Shown here piece by piece: positions 19,280-27,853 of a DNA stretch of 64,000 nucleotides. The DNA comes from Variovorax sp. DXTD-1 (GTDB lineage Bacteria; Pseudomonadota; Gammaproteobacteria; Burkholderiales; Burkholderiaceae_C): contig NZ_RWKH01000021.1 of NCBI RefSeq assembly GCF_003984625.1, positions 1-64,000 on the forward strand, written 5' to 3'. Both the position numbers and the translations under genes were made by a program. The notes under the pieces were generated by a model. That model was not told the DNA's origin, searched no databases, and saw only the letters and a list, made by a program, of their open reading frames with translations. Each line of letters opens with the position of its first letter. The stretch's first letter is position 1.

Positions 19280-21914
19280 CCCGATTTCCACTTCCAACGC
19301 CCTCGTTCAAGTCACGAATGTTTTCGCATTCTCGGGAGGATCGTTGTCGACAGTAGCAAGCGCTGGTACCTTCCAAGCCAACGCAGGCATCTTCGCGGCA
19401 GTGTCGCGTCGACGCACTGGCACGGCTGAAGTACTTTCGGATGGCCCATCGGCTGTCGTTTCAGGCATCGAGCACGGCGCTGCGAGCGCCGGGGCCGGCA
19501 TACCTTCTACGGCACTTATTGCTGGTCGCATCGTGCCTGCGGCTGCGGTGGTTGGAGGCTTCAATGACGCGATTAATGTCGGTCAGCATGTTGTGCGAGG
19601 CAACGGAGCAGAGGCTGCAACCGAGGGCCTTGGCGTTGGCGGGCAAGCGAGCGGTGCCATGTTGGGCGCGCGTTTCCTAGGTAGTGCACTTGCCCCATTT
19701 GGTCCTTATGTGTCGGCGGGTGGCGCATTTGTCGGAGGACTTGCAGGCGCCTTCGCAGGCGCCCAAGGCGCCAAGTCCCTCGGTGCCTACCTGACAGGCG
19801 GCGACACTCCCGACAAGCTCGGCCCGCCGCTTACCTTGCCCAATGACACGCTGCTGACGCCCACCGTCACCACATCGGACGGAAGCCAGTACGCGCTGGT
19901 GCAGATCGAAGGCAAGTACACCTGGTTCTCGATCCAGGACAACCCCGCATTGCCCAGCCGCTATGTGGAAGTCGTCAGCGGGCCCAGGGCCGCCGAACTC
20001 ACCGGCAGCTACCTTCAGGCGGCGGGCTTCGAGTCCCAGTTGGCCCAGGCGCAGGCGGACGGTGCCCGGCAACAGCGCGAAGCCTTGCGGGATGCGTTTG
20101 CGCGCAGCGAGATCCAGTCGGCCAACAACATGGGCCCCAATGGCCTGCCCTGGGGCACCCCTTCGGCCATCGGTGCCAACGCCACCCAGACCTGGGCTCG
20201 GTCGCCCGAGCCGGCCCAGGCACTGAACATCCTGGAAGTGCGCAATGCCGATGGCTCTGTCAGCCGCATCGTGCAGGAAGTCGACAAAGCCAGCGGCGTG
20301 CTTCTCGGCGACAAGACCTACGAGAATCCCGAGGCCTCCAACCCCGACGGCTTTCGCCTGGTGGCGACCAGCGACCATCAAAGCGACGTTCACTGGACGC
20401 TCAACCGCGAGACGGGTCTCATGGAGCAAGCCGGGATCGCACCCGCCAAGGGCGGCGGCCCATCCGTCGAGGAGGGGTTTGCTCCCGATGGCTCGCCTCT
20501 GGGACAGGCCGCAACGGTGATCCATGAAGGCAGGGCCCGCACGACCGTCTGGGCCCGCGATGCCGCAACCGGCCACTACACCGAAACCGAGACCATCACC
20601 CGGCGCGATGGCGCGGGCAACGTCACGCAGTCCGCAACTGCCGTTCGAAACTACGCGGCCGATGGCAGGGAATTGCAAAGTGCGGCGGAAGGGGGCGGCC
20701 TGCAAGGCATCCCCAATCCGGTTGCCGACACCCACACCGCGCAAAACAAGGTGCAGGCGCCGCAGGCTGCACCGATGCCTGGGCCCGCACAGACTCCAGC
20801 GCAGCAGGAATCCATTGCCCAGATCACCACGCATGAATCGCGCATCGTGCCCACGCCAGGCGGCATGAGCTTTGCCGAGGCACACCGGCGCCGCGACGAG
20901 CCCGAGCAGATTTCCCCGGGCTCGTTGCGGCCCGTGGGCAAACTGGATACATCCCAGATGGACAAGGGCAGCCCGTTGTACCGGATGCACCTGGCGCAGG
21001 AGCAGGCCCATATGCGCGACCTGGAGATTGCGCTGGCGCAAGACAGGGAGCGGTTCAAGAACGAGCCCAAGCTGCCGCAGCCCTCGGTGGAGCGCACGCA
21101 GGAGCGCGCACAGGACCATTCGCCAAGGCGTTTGCTGGAGGAGGCACCTGTGGCACAGGCGCATGTCAGCCCTGCTCGGCCGGCCGCTGGTGCCGAGGCG
21201 ATGCACTCGCCGACAACCCACGCCTCAGTGGCGGCCCCGGTGCACTCGAACCCTCAAGGCGATGCGGCAGCCATTGCGGCGGCGCAAGCCCAGGTGGCCG
21301 CAGCGCAAGCCCGGGAGGCTGCGGCACAGGCCGAATTGGCCCAGATGCGGGAGCAGGTGGCACGCATGGCCGCCGAGCGCGGACACGACGGCCTGGAGCG
21401 GCGTGATGAGCGCGATGAGAAGGACCAGCGCGGTCAGCCTGAGACCACGCAACTCGCGCAAGGCCGCGACACCCGGCAAGATTTGGAGGCTGGCACGCAC
21501 GGCAAGCAGATATCAGCCGCTGCCGCGGCTGACACGAGCCGCCCGTTGCTGCGCGATTTCAGTGACCCGGGCCATCCCCAGCATGCGCTGTACAGCACCC
21601 TCAAAGACCTCCTCCCGAAGGGCACCTCCGAAGAACGCTTGGCCCAAGGCACGGCCGCCTGCCACCGGTCGAGAATTACGGAGAAAGACCTGTCGGGTAT
21701 TTATATTGGCGACAAGTCGGTGGTCTTCGCCTCCCGCTCGCTCTTTGCCGTGCCAGCACAGATGGACATCAGCCAGCCCGCACCCAGCGTTCAGCAGAGC
21801 GATCAGCACATCCTGCGAACCGACCAGCAGCGGGAGCAAATAATGAGCGAGATTCGGACACAGGCCGTAGCGCAAGCCAACCAGCAACAGGGCTCGGTGC
21901 TGGGCGGCCCCTGA
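19272..21914 (+). CDS. Candidate T4SS-delivered effector with XVIPCD-like C-terminus
   Basis: An 880-residue protein. AAGGAG lies ahead of ATG 19272. From the N-terminus: Gly/Ala-rich hydrophobic segments at about 76-98 and 128-172 (GGAFVGGLAGAFAGAQG), able to form membrane-inserting glycine zippers; a beta-rich middle at about 195-480; the module shared with the 620-residue protein near 515-560; an Ala/Gln/Glu/Arg-rich coiled coil near 655-725; and a C-terminal block at about 754-850 with DPGHPQHALYSTLKDLLP and VVFASRSLFAVPAQMD. That last block follows the pattern of the XVIPCD domain that binds VirD4 in bacteria-killing T4SSs, and the protein ends Gln-rich like those effectors. The toxic activity is not identified; pore formation is a guess from the glycine zippers and the membrane immunity candidates. 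Confidence 0.72.
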   Translation: MTNPISTSNALVQVTNVFAFSGGSLSTVASAGTFQANAGIFAAVSRRRTGTAEVLSDGPSAVVSGIEHGAASAGAGIPSTALIAGRIVPAAAVVGGFNDAINVGQHVVRGNGAEAATEGLGVGGQASGAMLGARFLGSALAPFGPYVSAGGAFVGGLAGAFAGAQGAKSLGAYLTGGDTPDKLGPPLTLPNDTLLTPTVTTSDGSQYALVQIEGKYTWFSIQDNPALPSRYVEVVSGPRAAELTGSYLQAAGFESQLAQAQADGARQQREALRDAFARSEIQSANNMGPNGLPWGTPSAIGANATQTWARSPEPAQALNILEVRNADGSVSRIVQEVDKASGVLLGDKTYENPEASNPDGFRLVATSDHQSDVHWTLNRETGLMEQAGIAPAKGGGPSVEEGFAPDGSPLGQAATVIHEGRARTTVWARDAATGHYTETETITRRDGAGNVTQSATAVRNYAADGRELQSAAEGGGLQGIPNPVADTHTAQNKVQAPQAAPMPGPAQTPAQQESIAQITTHESRIVPTPGGMSFAEAHRRRDEPEQISPGSLRPVGKLDTSQMDKGSPLYRMHLAQEQAHMRDLEIALAQDRERFKNEPKLPQPSVERTQERAQDHSPRRLLEEAPVAQAHVSPARPAAGAEAMHSPTTHASVAAPVHSNPQGDAAAIAAAQAQVAAAQAREAAAQAELAQMREQVARMAAERGHDGLERRDERDEKDQRGQPETTQLAQGRDTRQDLEAGTHGKQISAAAAADTSRPLLRDFSDPGHPQHALYSTLKDLLPKGTSEERLAQGTAACHRSRITEKDLSGIYIGDKSVVFASRSLFAVPAQMDISQPAPSVQQSDQHILRTDQQREQIMSEIRTQAVAQANQQQGSVLGGP

Positions 21915-21917
21915 TTG

Positions 21918-22619
21918 TCAGGCAGGTTTTTGCGGACGACCGCCGAAGATGGCCGTGCCGATGCGAACCATCGTGCTACCTGCGCTGATCGCCGCCTCCA
22001 GGTCAGCGCTCATGCCGAGCGAGAGCGTGTCGATCTCAATACCCGCGGCACGAATGGCGTCGTAAACCGCACGCGCGCGCAGGCACAGTTCGCGCTGCGC
22101 GGCGAAATCCGGCGCCGGTTCGGGAATGGCCATGAGCCCGCGCAGCCGCAAATGTGGCAAAGCCGCCACAGCGCGCGCGAGCGGCAAAGCCTCTTCAGGA
22201 GGCACGCCGGACTTGTTGGCGCCACCGTCCACATTGACCTGCAGGCACACCTGCAGCGGCGGCAAATGCGCCGGCCGCTGCGCCGAAAGCCGCTCGGCAA
22301 TCTTGAGCCGGTCGATGCCGTGCACCCAGTCGAAATGCTCGGCCACGGACCGCGTCTTGTTGCTTTGCAGAGGGCCGATGCAGTGCCATTCGAGCTCCGC
22401 GCGCAAATCCGAAAGCGCCTCGATCTTGTCCAGGCCCTCCTGCACATAGTTCTCGCCGAAGGCCCGCTGGCCCGCCGCATGGGCCTCGCGCACGGCCTCC
22501 GAACCGAAGGTCTTGGACACCGCCAGCAGCCGGACTTCGGCCGGGTTGCGGCCCTCGGCGGCGCAAGCATTTTCGATCCGGTTCTTTACTTGCTGGAGGT
22601 CGCCGCCAATCATCGTCAT
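21918..22619 (-). CDS. yggS: YggS family pyridoxal phosphate homeostasis protein
   Basis: A 233-residue cytosolic PLP-binding protein that buffers PLP and affects amino acid and vitamin B6 balance. The PLP lysine is in LLAVSKTFG; FGENYVQE, WHCIGPLQSNK, LSLGMSADLEAAI and VRIGTAIFG are the standard family motifs. The start is 22619 or the second ATG at 22613; the much longer open frame upstream is antisense to pilT and pilU and is not coding. It is divergent from pilT with 51 bases between, the common betaproteobacterial arrangement. It is convergent with the effector gene, three bases apart. Confidence 0.92.
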   Translation of the reverse strand: MTMIGGDLQQVKNRIENACAAEGRNPAEVRLLAVSKTFGSEAVREAHAAGQRAFGENYVQEGLDKIEALSDLRAELEWHCIGPLQSNKTRSVAEHFDWVHGIDRLKIAERLSAQRPAHLPPLQVCLQVNVDGGANKSGVPPEEALPLARAVAALPHLRLRGLMAIPEPAPDFAAQRELCLRARAVYDAIRAAGIEIDTLSLGMSADLEAAISAGSTMVRIGTAIFGGRPQKPA

Positions 22620-22670
22620 AATCGTCCCAAATCGTATCAAAACGTCACCGAACTCGAGCCGAGGAGCCCC

Positions 22671-23714
22671 GTGGACATTACCCAACTGCTGGCATTCAGC
22701 GTCAAGAACAAAGCCTCCGACCTGCACTTGTCGGCCGGCCTGCCGCCGATGATTCGCGTCCACGGCGACGTGCGGCGCATCAACGTCGACGCGCTCGACC
22801 ACAAGTCGGTGCACGCCATGGTGTACGACATCATGAGCGACACGCACCGCAAGCACTACGAAGAGTTCCTGGAGGTCGACTTCTCGTTCGAGATCGACGG
22901 CCTGGCGCGCTTCCGCGTGAATGCGTTCAACCAGGCACGCGGCGCGGCCGCCGTGTTCCGGACCATTCCTTCGAAGATCCTGACGCTGGAGCAGCTCAAC
23001 GCGCCCAAGATTTTCGCGGAACTGGCGCTCAAGCCGCGCGGGCTGGTGCTGGTGACGGGGCCCACCGGCTCGGGCAAGTCGACCACCCTGGCGGCGATGG
23101 TCAACTACCTGAACGAAAACGAATACGGCCACATCCTCACGGTGGAAGACCCGATCGAGTTCGTGCACGAATCGAAGAAGTGCCTGATCAACCAGCGTGA
23201 GGTCGGGCCGATGACGCTGTCGTTCTCGAACGCCCTGCGCTCTGCCCTGCGCGAAGACCCGGACGCGATTCTGGTGGGCGAGCTGCGCGACCTGGAAACC
23301 ATTCGCCTGGCGATGACCGCGGCCGAAACGGGCCACCTGGTGTTCGGCACGCTGCATACCTCGTCGGCCGCCAAGACCATCGACCGGATCATCGACGTGT
23401 TCCCGGGCGAGGAAAAGGAAATGATCCGGGCCATGCTCTCTGAATCGCTGCAGGCCGTGATTTCGCAGACGCTGTGCAAGACCAAGGACGGCCAGGGCCG
23501 CGTGGCGGCGCACGAGATCATGCTGGGCACGCCCGCCATCCGCAACCTGATCCGCGAGGCCAAGGTGGCGCAGATGTATTCGGCCATCCAGACCGGGCAA
23601 GGCGCGGGCATGCAGACGCTCGACCAAAACCTGACCGACCTCGTGCGCCGCAATGCCATTTCGGCCGCCGAGGCGCGTGGCAAGGCCAAGATCCCCGAGA
23701 ATTTCCCAGGCTGA
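22671..23714 (+). CDS. pilT: Type IV pilus retraction ATPase PilT
   Basis: Hexameric cytoplasmic ATPase that depolymerises type IV pili for twitching motility and DNA uptake. The 347-residue protein has Walker A GPTGSGKS near 129-136, TVEDPIEFVH (Asp box), the His box GTLHTSS, and the PilT hallmark AIRNLIRE near the C-terminus. The start is a GTG at 22671 with GAGGAG seven bases upstream; no in-frame ATG fits. It is followed 27 bases later by pilU, with which it probably forms an operon. Confidence 0.95.
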   Translation: MDITQLLAFSVKNKASDLHLSAGLPPMIRVHGDVRRINVDALDHKSVHAMVYDIMSDTHRKHYEEFLEVDFSFEIDGLARFRVNAFNQARGAAAVFRTIPSKILTLEQLNAPKIFAELALKPRGLVLVTGPTGSGKSTTLAAMVNYLNENEYGHILTVEDPIEFVHESKKCLINQREVGPMTLSFSNALRSALREDPDAILVGELRDLETIRLAMTAAETGHLVFGTLHTSSAAKTIDRIIDVFPGEEKEMIRAMLSESLQAVISQTLCKTKDGQGRVAAHEIMLGTPAIRNLIREAKVAQMYSAIQTGQGAGMQTLDQNLTDLVRRNAISAAEARGKAKIPENFPG

Positions 23715-23741
23715 TCCACAGCCCTTCGGAGCACCGACATC

Positions 23742-24878
23742 ATGGAACGCGATCAAGCCAGCCAGTTCATCAACGACCTGCTCAAGCTCATGGTGAGCCG
23801 CAACGGCAGCGACTTGTTCATTACCGCGGACTTTCCGCCAGCCATCAAGGTCGACGGCAAGGTCACCAAGGTGTCGCAGCAGGCGCTGGGCGCGCAGCAC
23901 ACGCTGGCGCTGACGCGCTCGGTCATGAACGACCGGCAGACGGCGGAGTTCGAGCGCACCAAGGAGTGCAACTTCGCGATCTCGCCGACCGGCATCGGCC
24001 GTTTCCGCGTGAACGCGTTCGTGCAGCAGGGCAAGGTCGGCATGGTGCTGCGGACCATTCCGGCCAAGCTGCCGACCATCGACGGCCTGGGCATGCCGCA
24101 GGTGCTGAAAGACGTGTCGATGACCAAGCGCGGCCTCACCATCATGGTGGGCGCCACCGGCTCGGGCAAGTCGACCACGCTGGCGGCAATGATCGACTGG
24201 CGCAACGAGAACTCCTACGGCCACATCGTGACGGTGGAAGACCCGGTCGAGTTTGTGCACCCGCACAAGAACTGCGTGGTGACGCAGCGCGAAGTGGGCA
24301 TCGACACCGACAGCTGGGAAGCCGCGCTCAAGAACACGCTGCGCCAGGCGCCCGACGTCATCTTGATGGGCGAAATTCGCGATCGCGAAACCATGGAGCA
24401 CGCGGTGGCTTTTGCCGAAACCGGCCACCTCTGCATGGCCACGCTGCACGCCAACAGCGCCAACCAGGCGCTGGACCGGATCATCAACTTCTTCCCCGAA
24501 GAACGCCGCGCGCAGCTGCTGATGGACCTGTCGCTGAACCTGCGCTCGCTGGTTTCGCAGCGCCTGATTCCCACCGAGGACGGCCAGGGCCGCGTCGCCG
24601 CGGTGGAAGTGCTGCTGAACACGCCGCTGATTTCCGACCTGATCTTCAAGGGCGAAGTGGGCGAGATCAAGGAAATCATGAAGAAGAGCCGCAACCTCGG
24701 CATGCAGACCTTCGACCAGGCGCTGTTCGACCTGTTCGAAAGCCACTCGATCACCTTCGAAGACGCCATCCGCAACGCCGACTCGGCCAATGACCTGCGG
24801 CTGCAGATCAAGCTCAACAGCCAGCGCGCGCGCAGCACCGACCTTTCGGCCGGCACGGAGCATTTCGCGATTGTTTAG
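23742..24878 (+). CDS. pilU: PilT-dependent accessory retraction ATPase PilU
   Basis: A 378-residue PilT paralogue that works with PilT in forceful pilus retraction. Walker A is GATGSGKST, followed by TVEDPVEFVH and a His box ATLHANSANQ. It has KKSRNLGMQTFDQAL instead of the PilT-specific AIRNLIRE signature, and a C-terminal extension beyond the PilT length, both usual for PilU. The ATG at 23742 lies 27 bases after pilT. Confidence 0.94.
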   Translation: MERDQASQFINDLLKLMVSRNGSDLFITADFPPAIKVDGKVTKVSQQALGAQHTLALTRSVMNDRQTAEFERTKECNFAISPTGIGRFRVNAFVQQGKVGMVLRTIPAKLPTIDGLGMPQVLKDVSMTKRGLTIMVGATGSGKSTTLAAMIDWRNENSYGHIVTVEDPVEFVHPHKNCVVTQREVGIDTDSWEAALKNTLRQAPDVILMGEIRDRETMEHAVAFAETGHLCMATLHANSANQALDRIINFFPEERRAQLLMDLSLNLRSLVSQRLIPTEDGQGRVAAVEVLLNTPLISDLIFKGEVGEIKEIMKKSRNLGMQTFDQALFDLFESHSITFEDAIRNADSANDLRLQIKLNSQRARSTDLSAGTEHFAIV

Positions 24879-24885
24879 ACGCCCC

Positions 24886-24966
24886 CCGAAGCGCCTTCGG
24901 CGCCTCCCCCCACTGGGGGGCGCACCCAGCGGCCCGGCAAAGCCGGTTCCGCGGGTGCGCTGGGTG
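24886..24966. repeat. Structured intergenic repeat with nested hairpins
   Basis: Between pilU and the oxidoreductase gene lie three stem-loops: GCGCC-TTC-GGCGC (24891-24903), CCCCCC-ACT-GGGGGG (24906-24920), and a large stem CACCCAGCG/CGCTGGGTG (24923-24931 with 24958-24966) enclosing a small stem CCGGC-AAA-GCCGG (24934-24946). All stems are perfect. No T-run follows, so this is not a classical terminator. It looks like the REP/BOX-type palindromes common between genes in Comamonadaceae and may protect the pilTU mRNA end. Confidence 0.7.
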
Positions 24967-25013
24967 AATCCGCTGCGAGACGAAGGCCGCTCATTGGCTT
25001 TAAGCTCTCGCCC

Positions 25014-25922
25014 ATGAGCAGCATCAACCCCCGAACCTACGAATCCACCCCCGCGCAGACGGTGGCCTTCCTGGGCCTTGGCGTCATGGGCGGGCCGATG
25101 GCCGGTCACCTGGCCAAGGCCGGCCACAACGTCACGGTCTACAACCGCACGCCGGCCAAGGCCGAGGCCTGGGCGGCCGAATTCGGCCCGCCGGGCCGCT
25201 ACGCCGCAACACCGCGCGATGCGGCGGCCGGCGCCGACATCGTGTTCAGCTGCGTGGGCAATGACGACGACCTGCGCTCCGTGGTGCTCGGCCCCAACGG
25301 CGCCTTCGCGAGCATGAAGAAAGGCGCCGTGTTCGTCGACCACACCACCGCTTCGGCCGATGTGGCGCGCGAGCTGTCGAATGCGGCGCAGTCGCTGGGC
25401 CTGCAGTTCATCGACGCGCCGGTGTCCGGCGGCCAGGCCGGCGCGCAGAACGGCGCGCTCACCGTGATGTGCGGCGGCGACAAGGCGAGCTTCGAGCGCG
25501 TCAAGCCGGTGATCAACGCCTTTGCGCGTGCCGTCACGCTGCTCGGCGCCAGCGGTGCCGGCCAGCTCGCAAAAATGGTGAACCAGATCGCCATTGCGGG
25601 CCTGGTGCAGGGCCTCTCGGAAGCCATTGCCTTCGGCCAGCGTGCCGGCCTCGACATGAAGATGGTGCTCGAGGTGATCGGCAAGGGCGCCGCCCAGAGC
25701 TGGCAGATGGACAACCGCGGCAAGACCATGATCGACGGCAAGTTCGACTACGGCTTTGCCGTCGACTGGATGCGCAAGGACCTGGGCCTGGTTCTCGACG
25801 AGGCCAAGCGCAACGGCGCGCGCGTGCCGGTCACCGCGCTGGTCGACCAGTTCTATGCCGACGTGCAGCAGGCCGGCGGCAGCCGCTGGGACACGTCGAG
25901 CCTGATCATCCGGCTCAAATAA
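25014..25922 (+). CDS. NAD(P)-dependent oxidoreductase, 3-hydroxyisobutyrate dehydrogenase family
   Basis: A 302-residue beta-hydroxyacid dehydrogenase. The Rossmann motif GLGVMGGPMAGHL is at about residues 20-32, the substrate-binding signature DAPVSGGQAGAQNG near 133-146, and the catalytic lysine in GQLAKMVNQ near 183-191. The family includes 3-hydroxyisobutyrate, tartronate semialdehyde and succinic semialdehyde reductases, and the substrate cannot be fixed here. The start at 25014 follows the structured repeat. A strong terminator follows the stop. Confidence 0.88.
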   Translation: MSSINPRTYESTPAQTVAFLGLGVMGGPMAGHLAKAGHNVTVYNRTPAKAEAWAAEFGPPGRYAATPRDAAAGADIVFSCVGNDDDLRSVVLGPNGAFASMKKGAVFVDHTTASADVARELSNAAQSLGLQFIDAPVSGGQAGAQNGALTVMCGGDKASFERVKPVINAFARAVTLLGASGAGQLAKMVNQIAIAGLVQGLSEAIAFGQRAGLDMKMVLEVIGKGAAQSWQMDNRGKTMIDGKFDYGFAVDWMRKDLGLVLDEAKRNGARVPVTALVDQFYADVQQAGGSRWDTSSLIIRLK

Positions 25923-25952
25923 AAAAACCCGCTCCGGCGGTTTTTTTTGTTT
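25921..25952. terminator. Bidirectional rho-independent terminator
   Basis: An A-run, a short GC stem (CCGC, loop TCCG, GCGG) and a run of eight T lie between the convergent oxidoreductase and BON-lipoprotein genes. Because both flanks are homopolymeric, it can stop transcription from either side. Confidence 0.8.
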
Positions 25953-26709
25953 AGCGCACCGGCGAGGTGGTCACGCCGCCGGGCTGGGCCGGGGCCGGCG
26001 ACAACGGTTCCATCGGCGGCAGCGGCACGCGCGACGATGACGAAGGCGCCGCGCCGGCCGGCGCAGGTGCGGGAGCGCCCGTGCCGCCGCGCTGGGCCTG
26101 GTTGGCCAGTTCGGCCTCGCTCACGATCTCGACCACGCGCACCACCTTCTGCACACCCGAAATGCCGCGCGCGATTTCGGTCGCGCGGTCGGTTTCGCGG
26201 CGGGTGGCAATGCCCATCAGGTAGACCACGCCGCGTTCGGTCACCACCTTGAACGAATTGGCGAAGATGTCCTTGGCGTCGAGCAGCGAGGCCTTGACCT
26301 TGCCGCTGATGAACACGTCGTTCGAACGTTCCTGGAAAGTGCTGGGCTGGCCGATGGTGAGCTCGTTGACCACCGAGCGCACGTTGTCCACGCGCTGCAC
26401 CACTTCTTCGACGCGTCGGCGGTCGGCCTCGCTGCCCACGGCGCCCGTCAGCAGCACCTGGCGGTTGTAGCTGGTCACGCTCACGTACATGTGGTCGTTG
26501 GCAATTTCGCGCACGCGGGCGGCCGCACGCAGTTCGATGCCCTGGTCGTCGAGCTGGGCCCCAGAGCTGCGGCGGTCGGTCGCCACCATGCCCACGCCCA
26601 TGGCGGCCGCGCCCCCCACCACGAGCGGCACGCAGCCGGAAAGCCCGGCAACCAGCACGGCTCCCGAGGCGAATGCAATGGCGAGGCGTTGGAATGGTGT
26701 CGTCGTCAT
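25951..26709 (-). CDS. dolP: BON-domain outer-membrane lipoprotein (DolP/YraP-like)
   Basis: A 252-residue lipoprotein with lipobox LSGC at the end of its signal peptide and two BON domains (about residues 50-115 and 125-195; VSVTSYNRQVLLTGAVG and FKVVTERGVVYLMGIATR). The C-terminus is Pro/Ala/Ser-rich and disordered. In E. coli the double-BON protein DolP supports outer-membrane integrity. The start at 26709 overlaps the stop of the SIS-domain gene, matching the conserved yraN-diaA-dolP order. Confidence 0.85.
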   Translation of the reverse strand: MTTTPFQRLAIAFASGAVLVAGLSGCVPLVVGGAAAMGVGMVATDRRSSGAQLDDQGIELRAAARVREIANDHMYVSVTSYNRQVLLTGAVGSEADRRRVEEVVQRVDNVRSVVNELTIGQPSTFQERSNDVFISGKVKASLLDAKDIFANSFKVVTERGVVYLMGIATRRETDRATEIARGISGVQKVVRVVEIVSEAELANQAQRGGTGAPAPAPAGAAPSSSSRVPLPPMEPLSPAPAQPGGVTTSPVR

Positions 26710-27350
26710 GTGGAAGCTTCCTGTTCTCCGAGTAGCTGGGCATCCACGCCATCGCACAGGCAATGCAGTGCGAGCAGGTGGACTTCGTGGATGCGTGCCG
26801 CACGCTCGTGCGACACACCGATCTGAACATCAGTTTCGCGCAGCGCGCGCCCGATGGCGCCGCCGGTTCCGCTGCTGCCCGCTGCGGGCGAGGCCGGCTG
26901 GCCGATGCTGGCATTGCCGAGCAGGGCAACGACGGTCATGTCGCGCTCGTGCGCGGCCATGACCGCGGCCAGCACGGAAGCCGACTGTCCGCTGGCGCTG
27001 AGTGCCAACAGCACGTCGCCGGCCTGGCCGAGTGCGCGCACCTGGCGGGCAAAGCGGTCGGCGTCGATGGCATTGGCGCTGTCGGCCGCGGGGTCGGTGG
27101 TGTCGCCGGGCAGCGCGATGGCGCCCAGCTCGGGGCGCTCGCGCTCGAAGCGGCCGACGAATTGCGCCGCGAACTGGGCCGCGAGCAGGCCCGACACGCC
27201 CGCACCGCAGGCCAGCACCTTGCCGCCGCTGGTCACGCATGCCAGGATGGCCTGCATCGCCTGCGATATGGGTTTGCTGAGGACTGGGCCGGCCTGGTAC
27301 TTGAGGTCGGCGCTATCGATGAAGTGTTGCTGAATCCGTTGCTCGAGCAT
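26706..27350 (-). CDS. diaA: SIS-domain protein, DiaA/GmhA family
   Basis: A 214-residue phosphosugar-isomerase-fold protein. The SIS domain covers most of the chain, with CGAGVSGLLAAQFAAQ and LLALSASGQSASVLAAV. The sequence resembles sedoheptulose-7-phosphate isomerase, but the yraN-diaA-dolP neighbourhood points to DiaA, the DnaA-binding initiation factor, rather than LPS heptose synthesis. The start at 27350 is chosen from the family N-terminus; its ribosome binding site is weak. Confidence 0.83.
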   Translation of the reverse strand: MLEQRIQQHFIDSADLKYQAGPVLSKPISQAMQAILACVTSGGKVLACGAGVSGLLAAQFAAQFVGRFERERPELGAIALPGDTTDPAADSANAIDADRFARQVRALGQAGDVLLALSASGQSASVLAAVMAAHERDMTVVALLGNASIGQPASPAAGSSGTGGAIGRALRETDVQIGVSHERAARIHEVHLLALHCLCDGVDAQLLGEQEAST

Positions 27351-27442
27351 GGGGCGGGATGATACCGGGGGGCAATGAAACAAGACGTTTGCGGTGTGGA
27401 GCCTTCGGCGGCCATTCAGTTCCCGCTCGGGCGGCGACGACG

Positions 27443-27808
27443 CTAGCCCGCGTCGAATGCTCCCTTCAGCCAGGTGATGCGCTCTTCGACCAGCACCACG
27501 TCGAAGCGGCAGGGCGGCAGCGTGCGCAGGCCGTTCAGATAGTGCCGCGCGGCGAAGACGATGCGCCGCTGCTTGATGCCCGTGATGCTGCCGCCGGCGC
27601 CGCCATGCGCGGCCGTGCTGCGCTGGCGGACCTCCACGAACACCAGCGTTGCGTCCCGCGGATCGCGCATGATCAGGTCGATCTCGCCGCCGCCGCGTCC
27701 GGGCGTTCGATAATTGCGCGCAACCAGCGCCAGGCCGGCATCCTGAAGATGGTCGAGCGCGGCGTCTTCCGCCGCATCGCCGCGATGCTTGGTCGTGATG
27801 GTCTTCAT
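27443..27808 (-). CDS. yraN: YraN family protein (UPF0102, predicted nuclease fold)
   Basis: A 121-residue protein with the family core GDAAEDAALDHLQ, then GGGEIDLIMRDP, LVFVEVRQRS and GIKQRRI. The conserved Glu, Asp and ExK-like residues suggest a Holliday-junction-resolvase-like nuclease fold, though no activity has been shown that I know of. It is divergent from rsmI with 45 bases between and lies 92 bases before diaA. Confidence 0.88.
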   Translation of the reverse strand: MKTITTKHRGDAAEDAALDHLQDAGLALVARNYRTPGRGGGEIDLIMRDPRDATLVFVEVRQRSTAAHGGAGGSITGIKQRRIVFAARHYLNGLRTLPPCRFDVVLVEERITWLKGAFDAG

Positions 27809-27853
27809 GCTTGCTCCCTGCCGGCTTTCTTATTTGTTCTTCGGAGAAACCCA

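Noticed and set aside
21918-25343. 1141-codon open frame on the minus strand covering yggS and running antisense through pilT and pilU
   Set aside because: Only the last 233 codons match a known family (YggS). The rest is an antisense shadow of two well-supported ATPase genes, with His/Arg-rich composition typical of GC-rich shadows.
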